This document shows positions 32,840 through 44,704 of a stretch of DNA of 64,000 nt, piece after piece. Each line of letters starts with the position of its first letter. The first letter of the stretch is position 1. Source of the stretch: Aselliscus stoliczkanus (Eukaryota; Chordata; Mammalia; Chiroptera; Hipposideridae). A model generated the notes under the pieces. It had not been told where the DNA came from and made no database searches. It saw nothing but the letters and a program-made list of their open reading frames with translations. The stretch covers positions 65,430,771 through 65,494,770 of the forward strand of contig CM066737.1 in assembly GCA_033961575.1 (NCBI GenBank), read 5' to 3'. The position numbers were made by a program, and so were the translations under genes.

Positions 32840-33310
32840 TTGGTAGTGATTCCAATTTTTAGTACTGAGTCAAATTGCAAAAAGGCCCCAAAACTCCATT
32901 CCTATTTATACCCACTCCCCTGGCAATGTGACAGTGTAGCTCCTCCCATCAAAAGGTGGAGTCTATTTCTCCACTTGAAGAGACCTTGCAGAATTCCACT
33001 CACCCTCCTGGAAAGCTGCCAAGTGAAAAGGCCCAGGCTACTCTAATAAGCAATGAGAGACCTGAGGTCTAACTGCCCTTCACCCTCCATTACTCCATTG
33101 CTCCAGCCAGTCCCCAGAAGCAGGGGTACCTCACTGACCTGAAGCTGACATCAGATGCATGAGAGAGCCCAGGCAAGGACAGAAGAAGCTCTCAGCTGAG
33201 TCTAGACTAAATTGCCAACATTCAGAATCATTAACTAAATAAAAGGTCATTGTTATAAGTCATTGAATTTCGGGGTGAATTTTAATACAGCAATTGCCCA
33301 GTGATTCAAG
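32840..33310 (+). mobile_element. possible ancient MaLR-type LTR
   Basis: Contains GGTGGAGTCTATTTCTCCAC, CTTGAAGAGACCTTGCAG, GATGCATGAGAGAGCCCAGG, AACATTCAGAATCATTAAC and AATAAAAGGTCATTGTTATAAG, in an order known from mammal-wide LTR repeats. Subfamily not assigned. Confidence 0.5.
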
Positions 33311-33743
33311 GGTATGTGATTAAAAACAAACAAACACCTAAAGATCTTGAATCAGGGTTGTGAATAAGTAATTAAATTTATTCAATCAGCATCTTAGACT
33401 CTTTCAGAAAGTGGGCAACAGGAGAAAGGGACAGATAATTAAAGGCATTCCAGAGAGTGTTTATAAAGCAATGAAACATAGGGTCCAGATAGGCAAAGGG
33501 TGTAAATAAAGCCATAAACTGGCTGATAGAATAGACTAAAATTGGTGGGGTGGGGGATGAAGGGGCTTGAGTGATAAACATATGCCTTCAGTTTTCAGAC
33601 ATGCCATGAAGACAAATGCTGGAAACAAACAAACCTTTCTTCTAAATCTAAACTGTTCATTATTTATTAACTATCACTTTGATTGCAAACAAGTAGTAAA
33701 TGTAATGTATGTGTCTGAACCCTGCAACAAGAATTCCTAAAAG

Positions 33744-33745
<2 letters not shown>
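33311..33745. other. unique sequence, nothing recognised
   Basis: No gene or named repeat supported. Confidence 0.4.

Positions 33746-33794
<49 letters not shown>
33746..33794. repeat. (TA)n microsatellite
   Basis: Uninterrupted alternating TA for about 48 bp, followed by a T-rich stretch. Confidence 0.95.
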
Positions 33795-33797
<3 letters not shown>

Positions 33798-34654
33798 TTT
33801 TTTTTATAAGATGCATTATACTTGAAGAATTAATGACATGCTAAATGTATTCAAGTTAGCATATTATGAGGAAAATGTCATTCATTTAAATGCAATTTTC
33901 AGGGAACATATTAATTAGTCCTAACTTGCCTTGAAAAGAACACATTATTTATACTTAATGAAAATAGGGAAAAATAACACAGTGTGCCATTTGATGAAAT
34001 GCTTTGGTCTGAACATGAGAAAAGAGACAAAGCATTTGTAATTTGCTCTCCATAAGCTTCTGAAAACCCTACAACTTCTGAAATAAATTGAGTTCAACAG
34101 TCCTTACCCAATCACAATTGGCTGTCAATAAGCATATTTGCATGTTTATCCACCGCAGAAGAAACAGGCTTTCTCCAGAATTACTGAAAATCATGTGCTA
34201 TATTTCCACAGTGTACTTCCAGAAACGGAAGGAAATATAACTTTCAGTAAATGCCCCTCGAGATTTTCTCTGCTAACTACCAGCCGTGTCATCTCTCTGA
34301 GCACGTTGGCATGGCCAAGATATTACAATGAGGGTAAGGAAAGGTCCCTGGTGACGTAACATCCAATATACAAGTCTCCATTTTGTATGCACAACAGAAA
34401 ATTAGTTTGGTAGCCACAAAATTCATCTCCTAAGGACTGGCTGGTTTTTATATTATGAAGGAGTCAAATTCATTTCTTTATTGAGAAAATCTTCTTTATA
34501 TTCACAAGTATCCACTTAATTCTATTTCTCTGAGAAACAGACTAAGGGCATTCTCTCTGTCTCTCTAACACAGTAATTTTCTCAAGCTCTATCTTCATCT
34601 ATATCTCTTTATCTCCAGCTCAATTTCTTGCTGCCTCAATCTCTGTCTGGCCCA
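33795..34654. other. unique sequence, nothing recognised
   Basis: The 73-codon frame at 34138-34359 has no recognisable family. The block at 34472-34560 resembles 32153-32250. Confidence 0.4.
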
Positions 34655-34720
34655 ATTGCTCTACACACACACATTCACACACACACACACACACATGCAC
34701 ACACGCACACACACACAGTG
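34655..34720. repeat. (CA)n microsatellite, interrupted
   Basis: CACA repeats with ATTC, TG and CG interruptions. Confidence 0.92.
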
Positions 34721-34796
34721 ATTTGAAGTACAAAAGGTAATTATCAAATGGTGCTCACAAATACATGTCAGTTTGAATAAGAACATCCCCTTAGGT

Positions 34797-35026
34797 CAGA
34801 GGTTGGCAAACTGTGGCTCACGAGCCACATGTGGCTCTTTGGGTATGTGTGGCTCTGAAGTAAAATTGAAAATGAAAATAAAACTATCATAGTTTCATTT
34901 ATAAAAATTTTAAAGAACACTAATCACATAATGGTGATTTCATTTGTTTTATGCTTCTTCAATAATTTTTAAATTGTTGTGAGGGACAAAATTGGCCCTT
35001 CCATCTCAAAAGTTTGCCAACCCCTG
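34797..35026. mobile_element. non-autonomous hAT transposon (230-bp MITE)
   Basis: The ends CAGAGGTTGGCAAACT and AGTTTGCCAACCCCTG are 16-bp terminal inverted repeats with one mismatch. Subterminal CACGAGCCACATGTGGCTC is palindromic. Flanks CCTTAGGT (34789-34796) and TCTTAGAT (35027-35034) fit an 8-bp duplication with two changes. No transposase. The style matches hAT MITEs known from bats, but relation to a named family needs a search. Confidence 0.87.
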
Positions 35027-35459
35027 TCTTAGATCATGTGTTAACCTGGAGAGTTATATAAAACTTCAAAACATTTCTTGGCATCCCCCTCAGAGATATG
35101 AAGCCAATACATCTGAAATTAGATGCCGATAATCTCATCTTTTCATTTTCCACACTATTTTCATGGTCAATCAGGTTTCACTTCTTGTGGTATAAAGAAG
35201 CCACTGGTTCTTTGCTAAACTTTTGGAATATCAGCTCCCTCTGATATTTCTGTCTGGATGCCTACTGAGGGAAGAGTTCAAAAAGTAGGAACTCTGCATT
35301 CTCCTACTCTTTGGAAGAACCTTTATTCTGGGGAAAAAAAAATCTCTTCCCACAGATATACTCTTGGCAAAAGAAACAGCTCTCCTTCAGTATACATGTG
35401 AAAACTCTTGCCTATCTTAGTCCATCCCTTCAATATAAAATAGGAAAAGAAAATGGTCA

Positions 35460-35725
35460 AAGGAGCTAACATTTACTGAACACCCCCAAAATTTGCCAAA
35501 AAATAGGCTAGAATCTTTTGTATAATCTCATCTGATTTTTCTAACAAGTCTACAAATTCTATATGAATGACCCCAATTTATGGATGAGGGAATCAATACT
35601 CAAAGAGGAATAGGAATCCACTCACAATGGTACAGCTAATGAGGCGTGGAAAAGAGATTCAAAGACTGTTGTCATTGACCTAGATTCAGGACCACACCCT
35701 GGCAGTCCTAGCTGCTGAACTACAT
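35460..35725 (-). repeat. MIR relic
   Basis: Complement order: GCTAACATTTACTGAACAC, TAATCTCATCTGATTTTTC, CCCCAATTTATGGATGAGG, ATGGTACAGCTAATGAGG, and a TTCAGGACCACACCCTGGC block. Nearly full length. Confidence 0.75.
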
Positions 35726-35789
35726 ACACATGCATGCATACACAGAGTGCTAAACATGCATTTCATTGTTTCCCCCTAAACAGCACATA

Positions 35790-35975
35790 TTGTAGTGGAA
35801 AGAACTCTGAAATAAGAGTTCTGGACTCAGGTTTCTAGCTTTAGTTCTTCCCCTAATTAGCTTTTGTGACCTTTGTGAACATTTTTAAATTTTCTGGGCC
35901 CATATTTCTTATCTGTTAAATAAGGATGTGATATGATGGGATGTTTAAGTCTCTTGTCACTCTAGAATACCTTCG
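35790..35975 (+). repeat. MIR relic
   Basis: GTAGTGGAAAGAACTCTG, GTTCTGGACTCAGGTTTCTAG, TTGTGACCTTTGTGAAC and CTTATCTGTTAAATAAGG follow MIR order. Confidence 0.68.
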
Positions 35976-36449
35976 CTTCCTCTATTCCTCTTAATTATTG
36001 CAAGCCCAGTATAAACTATATTGCATATACTAGTTGGCATTTTTAGAACATGTCCTTCCCAAACACAGAATAACTCAGATAGTGAATGTTTCTCTCCCCT
36101 TATTTATTTAATTTTTTTTGTCTTACATCCTGTTGTCCTCATTCATGATTTAATACTAGTCAATAAACTGTCAAACTCACCACCCCTAAAATATTTCAGT
36201 CCACTCCTTTGTTTCAGGATGCAGTCCAATTCTGATGTCTATTGCTTACTTCATGTTTGTAATAGATTTGAGGGGTAAGTTATTGTAGGGATTCTGCCCA
36301 CGGAACCACTCCTTAGAGAAAGAGAATTGTTTTTTGCAAGACTACCTATGCTTCAGAGCAGTGCATTGGGGGAAAGCCTCCTCACACTAAAAGGTATAGT
36401 CTAAGCAGGAGTTTGAGCATCTGGAAAGTAAATACCATTATGAACACAC

Positions 36450-36605
36450 AAGTGAAATACACAGAATGTTTGATGAGAAAGAGTACTGGAATACGAGTCA
36501 AAGGACCTGAACTTGAGTTCAAATACAGTTACTGCCTTGATGTTCAATCCTGGATAAGGCATTTGACCTTCCAAGCTTTGATTTTTACCTCTTTAAAATG
36601 ATTCT
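36450..36605 (+). repeat. MIR relic
   Basis: GAGAAAGAGTACTGGAATACG, GACCTGAACTTGAGTTCAAAT, GATAAGGCATTTGACCTTCC and TACCTCTTTAAAATGATT follow MIR order. Confidence 0.68.
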
Positions 36606-36689
36606 CCAAAGACAATAAAATATTTGAGCATAAAACAGGTGCACTGGAACAGCTCTGCAATATTCTAGGTTTCCCCAGACTAGTCATTA

Positions 36690-37435
36690 CCCCTCTTTCC
36701 TCTCTACTCAAATCCCTAACACCTCTTTTTTACTTCTTATTTCACTAAGAAAACATCCACACGTTTCCAACACAGCATCCCTCATGCGCCTACATCTACG
36801 CTCATATATTGTGGCTTCTTTCCTATTATAGTGAAAGATATGAGTTCAAAATAAGATCAACTACTCCATTTGTACTCTGGATCCTGAGTGTCTGGTACTT
36901 TCTCAAGGTTTCTGGCCCTACAGTTATCCTCTTCTTTCCTGTATCACATATTTCTCCCTCCTACTGGATCTTTCCCATCAACAAACTTGTTGTTATGTTC
37001 TAGGATGTCTCTTAAATTAAAAAATAGAAATCCTTGAAATAAAAAATACTTTGGACCCCATGTCCCTCCCTAGATAGGTCTCAATTATCTTGACAGCAAA
37101 GCTTCTCCAAAGAGTGGTCTATGTTTTCTTCCAGTCTCTTCTCAACTTCCTCAGTGGTCATTACTGCACTTTTTATCAGCACTTGACAGAATGGGCCACT
37201 CCATTCTTCCCTAGCTTTCTGACATCACACTGTCCTGATGTCCCTCCTATTTCAATGGTTGTACCATTTCAAAGTTCAATACTCTCTCTATATATATCTA
37301 CCTCTATTCTAATGGTGCTAAATATCATCAGTGTCCTAACAACTCCCAAATTTATATCTCCGCTTGACATATCCTCTATGAACACCAGACTCCTATATCT
37401 ACTTGCCTACTCTATCTGGGAAGGAATTTTAATGT
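36690..37435 (+). mobile_element. L2 (CR1-clade LINE) fragment
   Basis: Recognisable L2 blocks in order: CTCCTACTGGATCTTTCCCAT, GACCCCATGTCCCTCCCTAG, AAAGCTTCTCCAAAGAGTGG, ATCAGCACTTGACAGAATGG and CAACTCCCAAATTTATATCTC, the last being the segment that encodes the reverse-transcriptase active-site region. A 115-codon frame (37090-37437) survives but the active-site aspartates are not preserved. Old and inactive. Confidence 0.75.
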
Positions 37436-37439
37436 AGTG

Positions 37440-39520
37440 CTGCAGAATATGGACTTCCTATACAGTCCCCAACCCATGAGTGAACATGACAGTGGTACAA
37501 AAACTCATTTCTGACCAGCTGACCAGTGCAAGACCCCTCTTTGCACTAGAGCTCCCCATAGGGCTGGCCAAGAACTTTCTCAGGGCTGCACCCCAGTCTG
37601 AGGTGGCTTTCTACTGAAGGCAACCCAAGCAGGAGCCTGTCAGCTAAATGTATCCTTATGGCAGGTACAGTCTTGAAGGGAGATTTGATTGGCCCACTTA
37701 CACAGCACCCACAAGGCTGTAACTTTGAGTTCAGAGACATCAATAATGGCAGAGAAGTGCCTCATCCTTAGGTTTCAGTTTCAGTTGTGGGGGTGGGGAA
37801 ATCTTCCTCTAAGCTTTGAAGTTTTAATCATTCAGCCTCTTTCCTTCTGTTCCACTTGCCCAAGAGGTGAGAGCTACTTCCTTTATTACTACTGCCATGA
37901 CACCTTAGAATTCTCTTTGGACCCCTTCAGTCAGTTAATTGGTTAACAACTTTATACTTCATTTTTTTTAAAGTATTTCAAATTCTCTCTGTTCAAATAA
38001 ATGGTATTTCTCTCTCTTAATTGGGATGACAGCATTATATAATGATCTCTTTTGGGTGATGAGAATTCAACTTTATTTCACCAACCCTGCACCACATCCC
38101 CTACACATAAGCATATTTCTCCTTATCCCCGATATTAGTTACATTCTATTACTATTGTATCATAAATCATTTCAGTGTTTATTATTTTGACTATGCTAAA
38201 ACCTGGTCTCAACCCAACCTGATAGTCTAGTCTTTTATTATGTTTATTTCCCTGAGCAGGGGGTTTAGGTTTTGTTTGAGTTAATGTCTTGATTTCTATA
38301 TGTTATATTTTTCTTCACCTCAACCAGCACTCTTCCTTGATTATATAAATATTCTCTCAATACATTCAGACACATTTTATATTCTATTATTTTCATTGTC
38401 CCAAAGACTTCTTTCCCAGAGCCTTTTGATCTTCTGCAGGAATCTTGAATGTTCCCTAAACCCACAGTACAGCAGTTTGTCTGGGGAATCCCTGCAACCA
38501 GTTTCTATCACCCTGCATATTCTTGTAGCCACCTTTTTGTGTGTTGGATCTACTGTTTACACCTGCTTTTAAACAGACCCATCTTTCATGCAGAATCGAG
38601 CAGCTAATTAACAGGGTCCATCAGTATCATAAATTTTAAGGTTAAAAGAAATGAATATGAAGTGTGTAAAGATTTCAGCTGAAGTAATGGGAAATTCAAG
38701 GCAGGCAGAATATACTAACAAAATGACAGATTATGATGTCACTTTTAGACCCCTATGCATATTCTATCTTCTCCACAGTCTGGTGGATAGGGGCCTGATT
38801 AACATGAGAAACTTGCCAGATGTTCACCCACCAGAAAAGTCATTTCAAAGAACCTGAAATGCCCACTTGGATTATATGCTCAGATTATGTTCAAAGCAGT
38901 AATACCACCATTAAATAAGAATGTTTCTAATTGTGCTTCAGTATCGTGAATCTGCAGAAAATATAATGGACCCAAAACCTGCACTTGTATGTATCTGTTT
39001 CTGTTTGGAAATTGACTTTGGCCTGGGCTATGTGACAAAAGTAACTAGAACAAAAAATGGCTGCTACTTTAATAAATGAACTCACTTGGCCCAATTTATT
39101 TTGAAATTCATTTTCAAATAGGGTAACATGGGAGTACATTCCAGTGCCAAAGTAAAAATGAAACAAAAAAGAGAGGGGAAAGAAGAGGCAAAAATATCAA
39201 GGAGGAAAGTGTAATACCAAGTTCAATTCACCCCTAAAATATGATATCCTGTCATACAAGACAAAGACAAAGGTGAGTTGCTCCAGACCGATTACAACAA
39301 AAGTTTGACAGGTTTGTCTCTTGAAGGAGAGAACCATCAGCTATTTTGACAACAGGAATTACATACTGTACTTTTAAACAATTGACCTGAGTTTGTGATA
39401 TAATCATGCTGAAATTAAAATGAAGCTTAAATAACAATGCTAACTAGAAAATCCTATTAGGACTTAAAAGTTGGCATTTTAAAACTAAGCATTCTTCTCC
39501 AAAAACTGTTAGACTAGCTG
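37440..39520. other. unique sequence, no gene recognised
   Basis: About 2 kb with no named repeat. A 66- to 91-codon set of frames lacks family resemblance. A moderately GC-rich patch at 37540-37760 may be an old repeat. Confidence 0.45.
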
Positions 39521-39539
39521 CACCCCTTTCTGTTGTTAT

Positions 39540-39850
39540 TTTAAAAGCTACCACGCGATGGGGCAGTTTCTCCAGCCCTAGCTGGGGCTTCTCTCTTATT
39601 CAAAGCCTCAGATGGTCAAGGCTTTTTCAGGCAACAGTTCAGATTGTTCCGCATTGCAAATGAGTCTGCCCGGCCTTACAGCCCAGAATTAGGCAGCATC
39701 CACTGACGTCTAAATCTTACATAACGCTTTATGTGCGTTATTGCGGAGTTCCTCACCCTGACTGCATTAACGTCATCTGGAGTGCTTTGAAAACCAAATA
39801 ATGATGCCAGGAGAATGTCTCAGGGTGGGGCCAGTATCAGTTTACTTTAA
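39540..39850. promoter_or_regulatory. CpG-dense patch with CRE-like motifs (candidate regulatory element)
   Basis: About ten CpG dinucleotides occur in 250 bp, in a window otherwise nearly devoid of CpG outside young repeats. Motifs include TGACGTCT near 39706 and TAACGTCA near 39768, both close to the CRE palindrome TGACGTCA. The right end (39765-39850, GTCATCTGGAGTGCTTTGAA, TCAGGGTGGGGCCAG) resembles a MER5-type relic. Function is a guess. Confidence 0.35.
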
Positions 39851-39904
39851 AACCAGTCTACCTTTAATTATGTTTATTCTCGTCTGGAAACCTGAATACT
39901 TTTT

Positions 39905-40004
39905 TTTTTTTTGAGGGCAGTGTCACTGGCCCTCATTTGTGGGACCGAACCGGGGGCCGCTGGCTTCCCAAGCCAGTGCTTAACCACCGCCACACTCGGC
40001 TGGC
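39905..40004 (-). mobile_element. short-form tRNA-derived SINE
   Basis: The minus strand reads GGCCAGCCGAGTGTGGCGG, the head hairpin, GGTCCCACAAATGAGGG and CAGTGACACTGCCCTC, then an A tail. A 14-bp target duplication, CCTGAATACTTTTT, lies at 39891-39904 and 40005-40018. Confidence 0.93.
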
Positions 40005-40018
40005 CCTGAATACTTTTT

Positions 40019-40499
40019 AAAGGGGGCAATATCATTTTATATTATCTCTAACGAATTATTGCTAGGCAACGTGTAGCAGAGTACACATTGCAAACTGTCA
40101 TTTCAGTTCAATGCCACAGAAATGGCTTTAATGTAAGAAGCAGAGGTGCAGATCTTCTTATGAACAATGATTGAATTAATAAGGGGATGGGGGTGGGGAC
40201 CTGCTCTGATTAACTCAGATCTCATGACTTCAATTTTAACTTCATAGGCACCACAAAAATAAAACATTTTGGAACTCATAGTCAGTCAAAAGTCTTTGTG
40301 AAAAATCAAAGATTTGTCTTCAAATTCATTAAAAACAAAATTCATATTTTGACAGCTAGGAAAAGGAGAGGCATACTGAGGTTCTATTCTTATAGTTTGG
40401 GCTAAGATGACAGCCTGGTTTACCTGTTACCTATTGTACTATACTAGTACATACAACATGGCAAAAAGGGGCTGTGTAGTCAATCAAATGTCCTTTAAA
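40019..40499. other. unique sequence, nothing recognised
   Basis: No gene or named repeat supported. Confidence 0.4.
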
Positions 40500-40695
40500 A
40501 TCCTCATTTTATAAGTTGCTTACTAAGCAGCATAGGCAAAATACTTAATCTCTCTGAGCTATTGTTTTGTCATATCTCATAATGGGAATAATAATCACTA
40601 CATCACAGAGTTGTATGAATGAAATGGGGAAACGAATGTAGAGAAAATGCCATGATAGATTACTTAATACAAGGCAGCTGGTATTAGAGACTGTT
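40500..40695 (+). repeat. MIR relic
   Basis: CAAAATACTTAATCTCTCTGAG, CATATCTCATAATGGGAATAA, CTACATCACAGAGTTGTATG and AATACAAGGCAGCTGG follow MIR order. Confidence 0.72.
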
Positions 40696-41250
40696 CTAAT
40701 AACTAACACTTCAAAGTGTGGGATAATCTACAGCTGCTGCAACTGCCACTGTCACTGTCTGCTGCTCGCTTCCTAAGTCCAGGTGGTTGATGCCTGCTTA
40801 CAGCCTTAGCCTCACTATCTGCTGTTTCCCACTTGGCTGCTATTCCCAATCCCCCCACAAACCACCCTTCACCAGGGTTTAATCAGGATGCATCAGGGAA
40901 ACTATACCCAGGGGACTTAAACCCAAAAACAAACAGTGAAAAAAAGTCATGTTGAAATGTTAATGGGGTCATGTTTAGCATTTGCACATCTCTTGGAATT
41001 CTTTAGCAAATGGATTTTCAATTAACATTTCACTGTCAGATTGGGATGGGTCTGTTTTATAGTATCTTTGTGACCCTTTCTCATCCAGAAGCAAGAAGGG
41101 CAGCAGCATAAATTAGTATAAATTATATTACATTGAAATTATATGTTTATCCTAACATTTACTAACTTGCACTTGAGTCATCTGGGTAAACTTCTCACAA
41201 AGAGACACCACGTCTAATTCGTCTTTGCATTCTGATTAAACTCAAGGACT
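40696..41250. other. unique sequence, nothing recognised
   Basis: A GC-richer part at 40735-40870 carries no gene or repeat that I can name. Confidence 0.4.
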
Positions 41251-41254
41251 AGTA

Positions 41255-41860
41255 CCAAAGAAATGCAAATTAAAATGAGATTATCCATCAAGTTTCCAAA
41301 CCCTGACAGATACGAAAATACAGCTGACAACAATCCAAACACTTCTGGACTCAGCAATATGTTCAAGAAGACTTTAAATGCCCATACCCTTTGACATAGT
41401 AATTTCATTCATATTATTTGACCTAAAAGTAGATTTGAGGACTGTTCAGTTATAGTCTCAATGTTCACACAATGTTGCTTTTGATATAGAAAAGTAAAAT
41501 AGGACTACAATGGGAGATTAGTTAAATAATGTATAGTACATCCATATGATGAAATACTATATATCCATTAAAAATGATGTTAAGGGAACTATTTCCTGCT
41601 TTTGGGAAGATATGGTCACAATATATTAAGTGATAAAAGCAGAACCCAAATAGTATGATCTCAATTTTGTCAAAAATAAAATAATACATACCCCAAACTA
41701 TTCTGGAAGACTGGGAACACATATCCTAAAATATTAGCAATCATATCTTTAAATGATGAAATGTCAATGGACGTTTTTTCTTATTTATACATATCTGCAT
41801 TGCTTAATTTCTATAGTAAGCATGTATTAACTTTTTTGATAATTTATTTTATTAACTAAG
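41255..41860 (+). mobile_element. old L1 (L1M-type) 3' end
   Basis: AAAGAAATGCAAATTAAAATG, TAGTACATCCATATGATGAAA, ATTAAGTGATAAAAGCAGAA and AATAGTATGATCTCAATTTT follow the C-terminal end of ORF2 and 3' UTR of mammalian L1M. The end AGTAAGCATGTATTAAC is typical of that group. Confidence 0.75.
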
Positions 41861-43158
41861 TGTCAATACAATTCAATATAATTATATCTATTGGATAAAA
41901 GCAAGTGTTTGGGAAAATGGGTTGTTTGTAGCACGGTATTGGAAAATAGAAAAGATATTTTCAACTTTTAACATCTGTTTCAATCCTCATTCTCTTATTC
42001 TTCTTTGTCATTTATTGAAGCATTTTCTTATTTCATTGTATTTTTATTATTAGTTTCAAGTGTATGAAACAACATAATGATTAGACATTCACACACCTCA
42101 CAAAGTGATCACCCCAACAAGTCTGCTCTCTATCTGACATGGTACATAGCTATTACAATACCATTGACCATATTCACTAGCTTGTACTTTACATCCCATG
42201 ACTATATACTTTTGAAATTATAGCTGAGCTGACACTCAATATTATTTTGTAAGTTTCAGGTGTACAGCATAATGGTTAGATGTTTACATAATTTATAAAG
42301 TGATCCCTTGTTATATCTAGTATGCATCTGACACCATACATAGTTTTTACATTGGCTATGTTTCCCATACTGTATTTTACATCCCACTGACTATTTTGAG
42401 ACTACCAATTTGTACTTCTTAATCCCTTTACCTTTCTCATCCATCCTTCAACTCCCTTCCCATCTAGCAACCATCAGTTTGTTCTCTGTATCTGAGTCTA
42501 CTTGTGTTTTGTTTGTTTACTCTGTTCTTTAGATTCCACATATAAGTGAGATCATATGGTATTTGTCTTTCTCAATCTGACTTATTTCACTTAGCATAAT
42601 TTCCTCTAGGTCCATCCATGTCATTGCAAATGGTAAAATTTCATTCCTTTTCATAGCAGAGTAATACTGCATTGTATAAATGTATCACAATTAATTTATC
42701 CAATCATGGGCATTTTGGTTGTTTCCATATCTTTGCTATTGTGAATAGTGCTGCAGTAAACATAGGGGTGCCTATATATTTTTTTTCAAATTAGTGTTTT
42801 GGATTTCTATGGATAAATACTCAGGATTGGAATTGTTGGGTTATCAGGTAGTTATATTTTTAATTATTTTAGGATTCTCCCTATGATTTTCCACAGTGGC
42901 TGCACCACTTTGCAATCCCTCCAAAAGTGCTCGAGGGTTCCCTTCTCTCCACACCCTTTCCAACACTTGCTCTTCGTTGATTTATTGATGATGCCCATAT
43001 TGACAGGAGTGAGGTGGTATCTCATTGTGCTTTTTATTTGCATTTCTCTGATGCTTAGTGACATTGAACATCTTTTTATATGTCTTCTGTCCATCTGTTT
43101 GTCCTTTTTGGAGAAATGTCTATTCAGATCCCCTGCCCATTTTTTAATTGGATTTTTG

Positions 43159-43160
<2 letters not shown>

Positions 43161-43191
<31 letters not shown>

Positions 43192-43210
43192 TGTGTGTGT
43201 GTGTGTGTTG
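43161..43210. repeat. (GT)n microsatellite inside older L1 ORF2
   Basis: GTGT repeats interrupted once by ATGT. They arose inside former ORF2 coding sequence, near an A-rich ORF2 segment. Confidence 0.93.
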
Positions 43211-44154
43211 TGTTGTATAAATTTTGTACAAATTTTGGATATTAACCCCTTATCAGGTGTATCATTGGCCAATAGCTTCTCCCATTCAGGAGGATGTCTA
43301 TTCATGTTCTTGATGGTTTCCTTCACTGTGAAGAAAGTTTTTAGTTTCATGTAGTCCCGTTTGTTTATTTTTCCGTTTGTTTCCCTTGCCCAAGGAGATA
43401 TATCAGTAAAAATATTACTAAAGTTAATGTCTGAGAATTTATTTCCTGTATTTTCTACTAGGAGTTTTAAGGTTTTGGGTCTTACATTTAAGCCTTGAAT
43501 CTATTTTGAGTCTATTCTTGTATATGGTGTAAGAAGGTAGACCAGTTTCATTTTTTTGCATGTATCTGTCCAGTTTTCCCAGCACTATTTATTGAATTGA
43601 CTATCATTAACCCAGTGTAAATTCTTGCTTTCTTTGTCATAGATTCAATGACCACATAAGTATGGATTTATTTCTGGGGTCTCCATTCTGTTCCATTGGT
43701 CTATATGTCTGTTTTTATGACAGTATCATGCTGTTTTGATTACTATGGCCTTGTAGTATAATTTAATATCAGGTAGCTTGATACCTCCAGCTTTATTCCT
43801 CTTTCTCATGATTGCCATGGCTATTCAGTTTCTATTATGGTTCCATATAAATTTTAGGACTATTTGTTCTAGTTCTGTGAAAAATGCCATTGGTATTTTG
43901 ATAAGGATTGCATTTAATCTATCAATTACTTTGGGTAATATTTTAACCACGTTAATTTTTTCTATGCATGAGCATAGTATATGTTTCCATTTATTTGTAT
44001 CATCTTTAATTTTTCTCTTCAATGTCTTATGATTTTCTGAGTACAGGTCTCTTCCTTGGTTAAATGTATTCCTAAGTATTTTTTTGATGCAATTGTAAGT
44101 GGGATTGCTTTCTTAATTTCTCTTTCTGATAGTTCATCATTTGCATATAAAAAT

Positions 44155-44164
44155 GCAACTGATT

Positions 44165-44167
<3 letters not shown>
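44155..44167. repeat. target-site duplication of L1 element D, left copy
   Basis: GCAACTGATTTCT, identical to 50699-50711. The surrounding old L1 sequence is colinear across the two copies once element D is removed. Confidence 0.93.

Positions 44168-44169
<2 letters not shown>

Positions 44170-44215
<46 letters not shown>
44170..44215. repeat. (TA)n tract at the L1-D 3' end
   Basis: A pure TA run of about 44 bp stands where an A tail would be expected, bounded by CTTTT on the target side and ACTTTTAATTAG on the L1 side. Confidence 0.93.
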
Positions 44216-44216
<1 letters not shown>

Positions 44217-44704
44217 TTTTAATTAGCTTCAGGTGTACAACAAAGTGCAATAGTTATACTTTTTACCCCTCAAAGTGACAACCCCTCCCCCAATTCTCCC
44301 CTCCCACTCCTCCCCCCATATCATACTATCCATTACAATTCCTTTGACTCCCTTCCACCATATAATCCACATCCCGTGATTGTCTATATATTCAATTGCA
44401 GTTAGCATACAATATTATACAACATCAATTTCAGGTATACAGTGCCGTGATCAAGCCTCTACTCCATCCATGAAGTGGTCTCCCTAACAAAACATGTGAC
44501 CATCTGACACACCACAAAATTTTAACAACATTATATTCCCTGAACTGTCTTTCATATCCCTGTGACAATACTGTAGTTACCTATTTATGCTGTCTAATCC
44601 CTTCCCCTTCTCCCTCATCCCCACCCCTATCCCAACTAGCAACCCTGTTTTTCCTCTATATCTATGAAACTATTTCTGTTTCTTATGCTCATTCATTCAG
44701 TTTT
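44216..44704 (-). other. L1 element D 3' UTR
   Basis: The minus strand follows the ORF2 stop and ends with TGTACACCTGAAGCTAATT. The same 3' UTR is found at 13424-13721 and 59700-60098. It has a C-rich-on-plus (G-rich sense) stretch near 44285-44325, as often seen in L1 3' UTRs. Confidence 0.85.

Larger units (their letters stand above)
42045..44167 (-). mobile_element. older L1 (element E), 3' part, split by element D
   Basis: The minus strand holds the ORF2 C-terminal half and a 3' UTR with two tandem units (boundary near 42235). Fragments such as [18 protein letters not shown] (44022-43967) and [20 protein letters not shown] (43094 on) identify it. The element continues at 50699. Frameshifts and stops are frequent. 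A (GT)n tract interrupts ORF2 near 43160. Confidence 0.88.

Noticed and set aside
36690..37435. Exons of a conserved gene
   Set aside because: The apparent protein similarity follows L2 LINE reverse transcriptase, and the reading frame is broken and lacks the active site.
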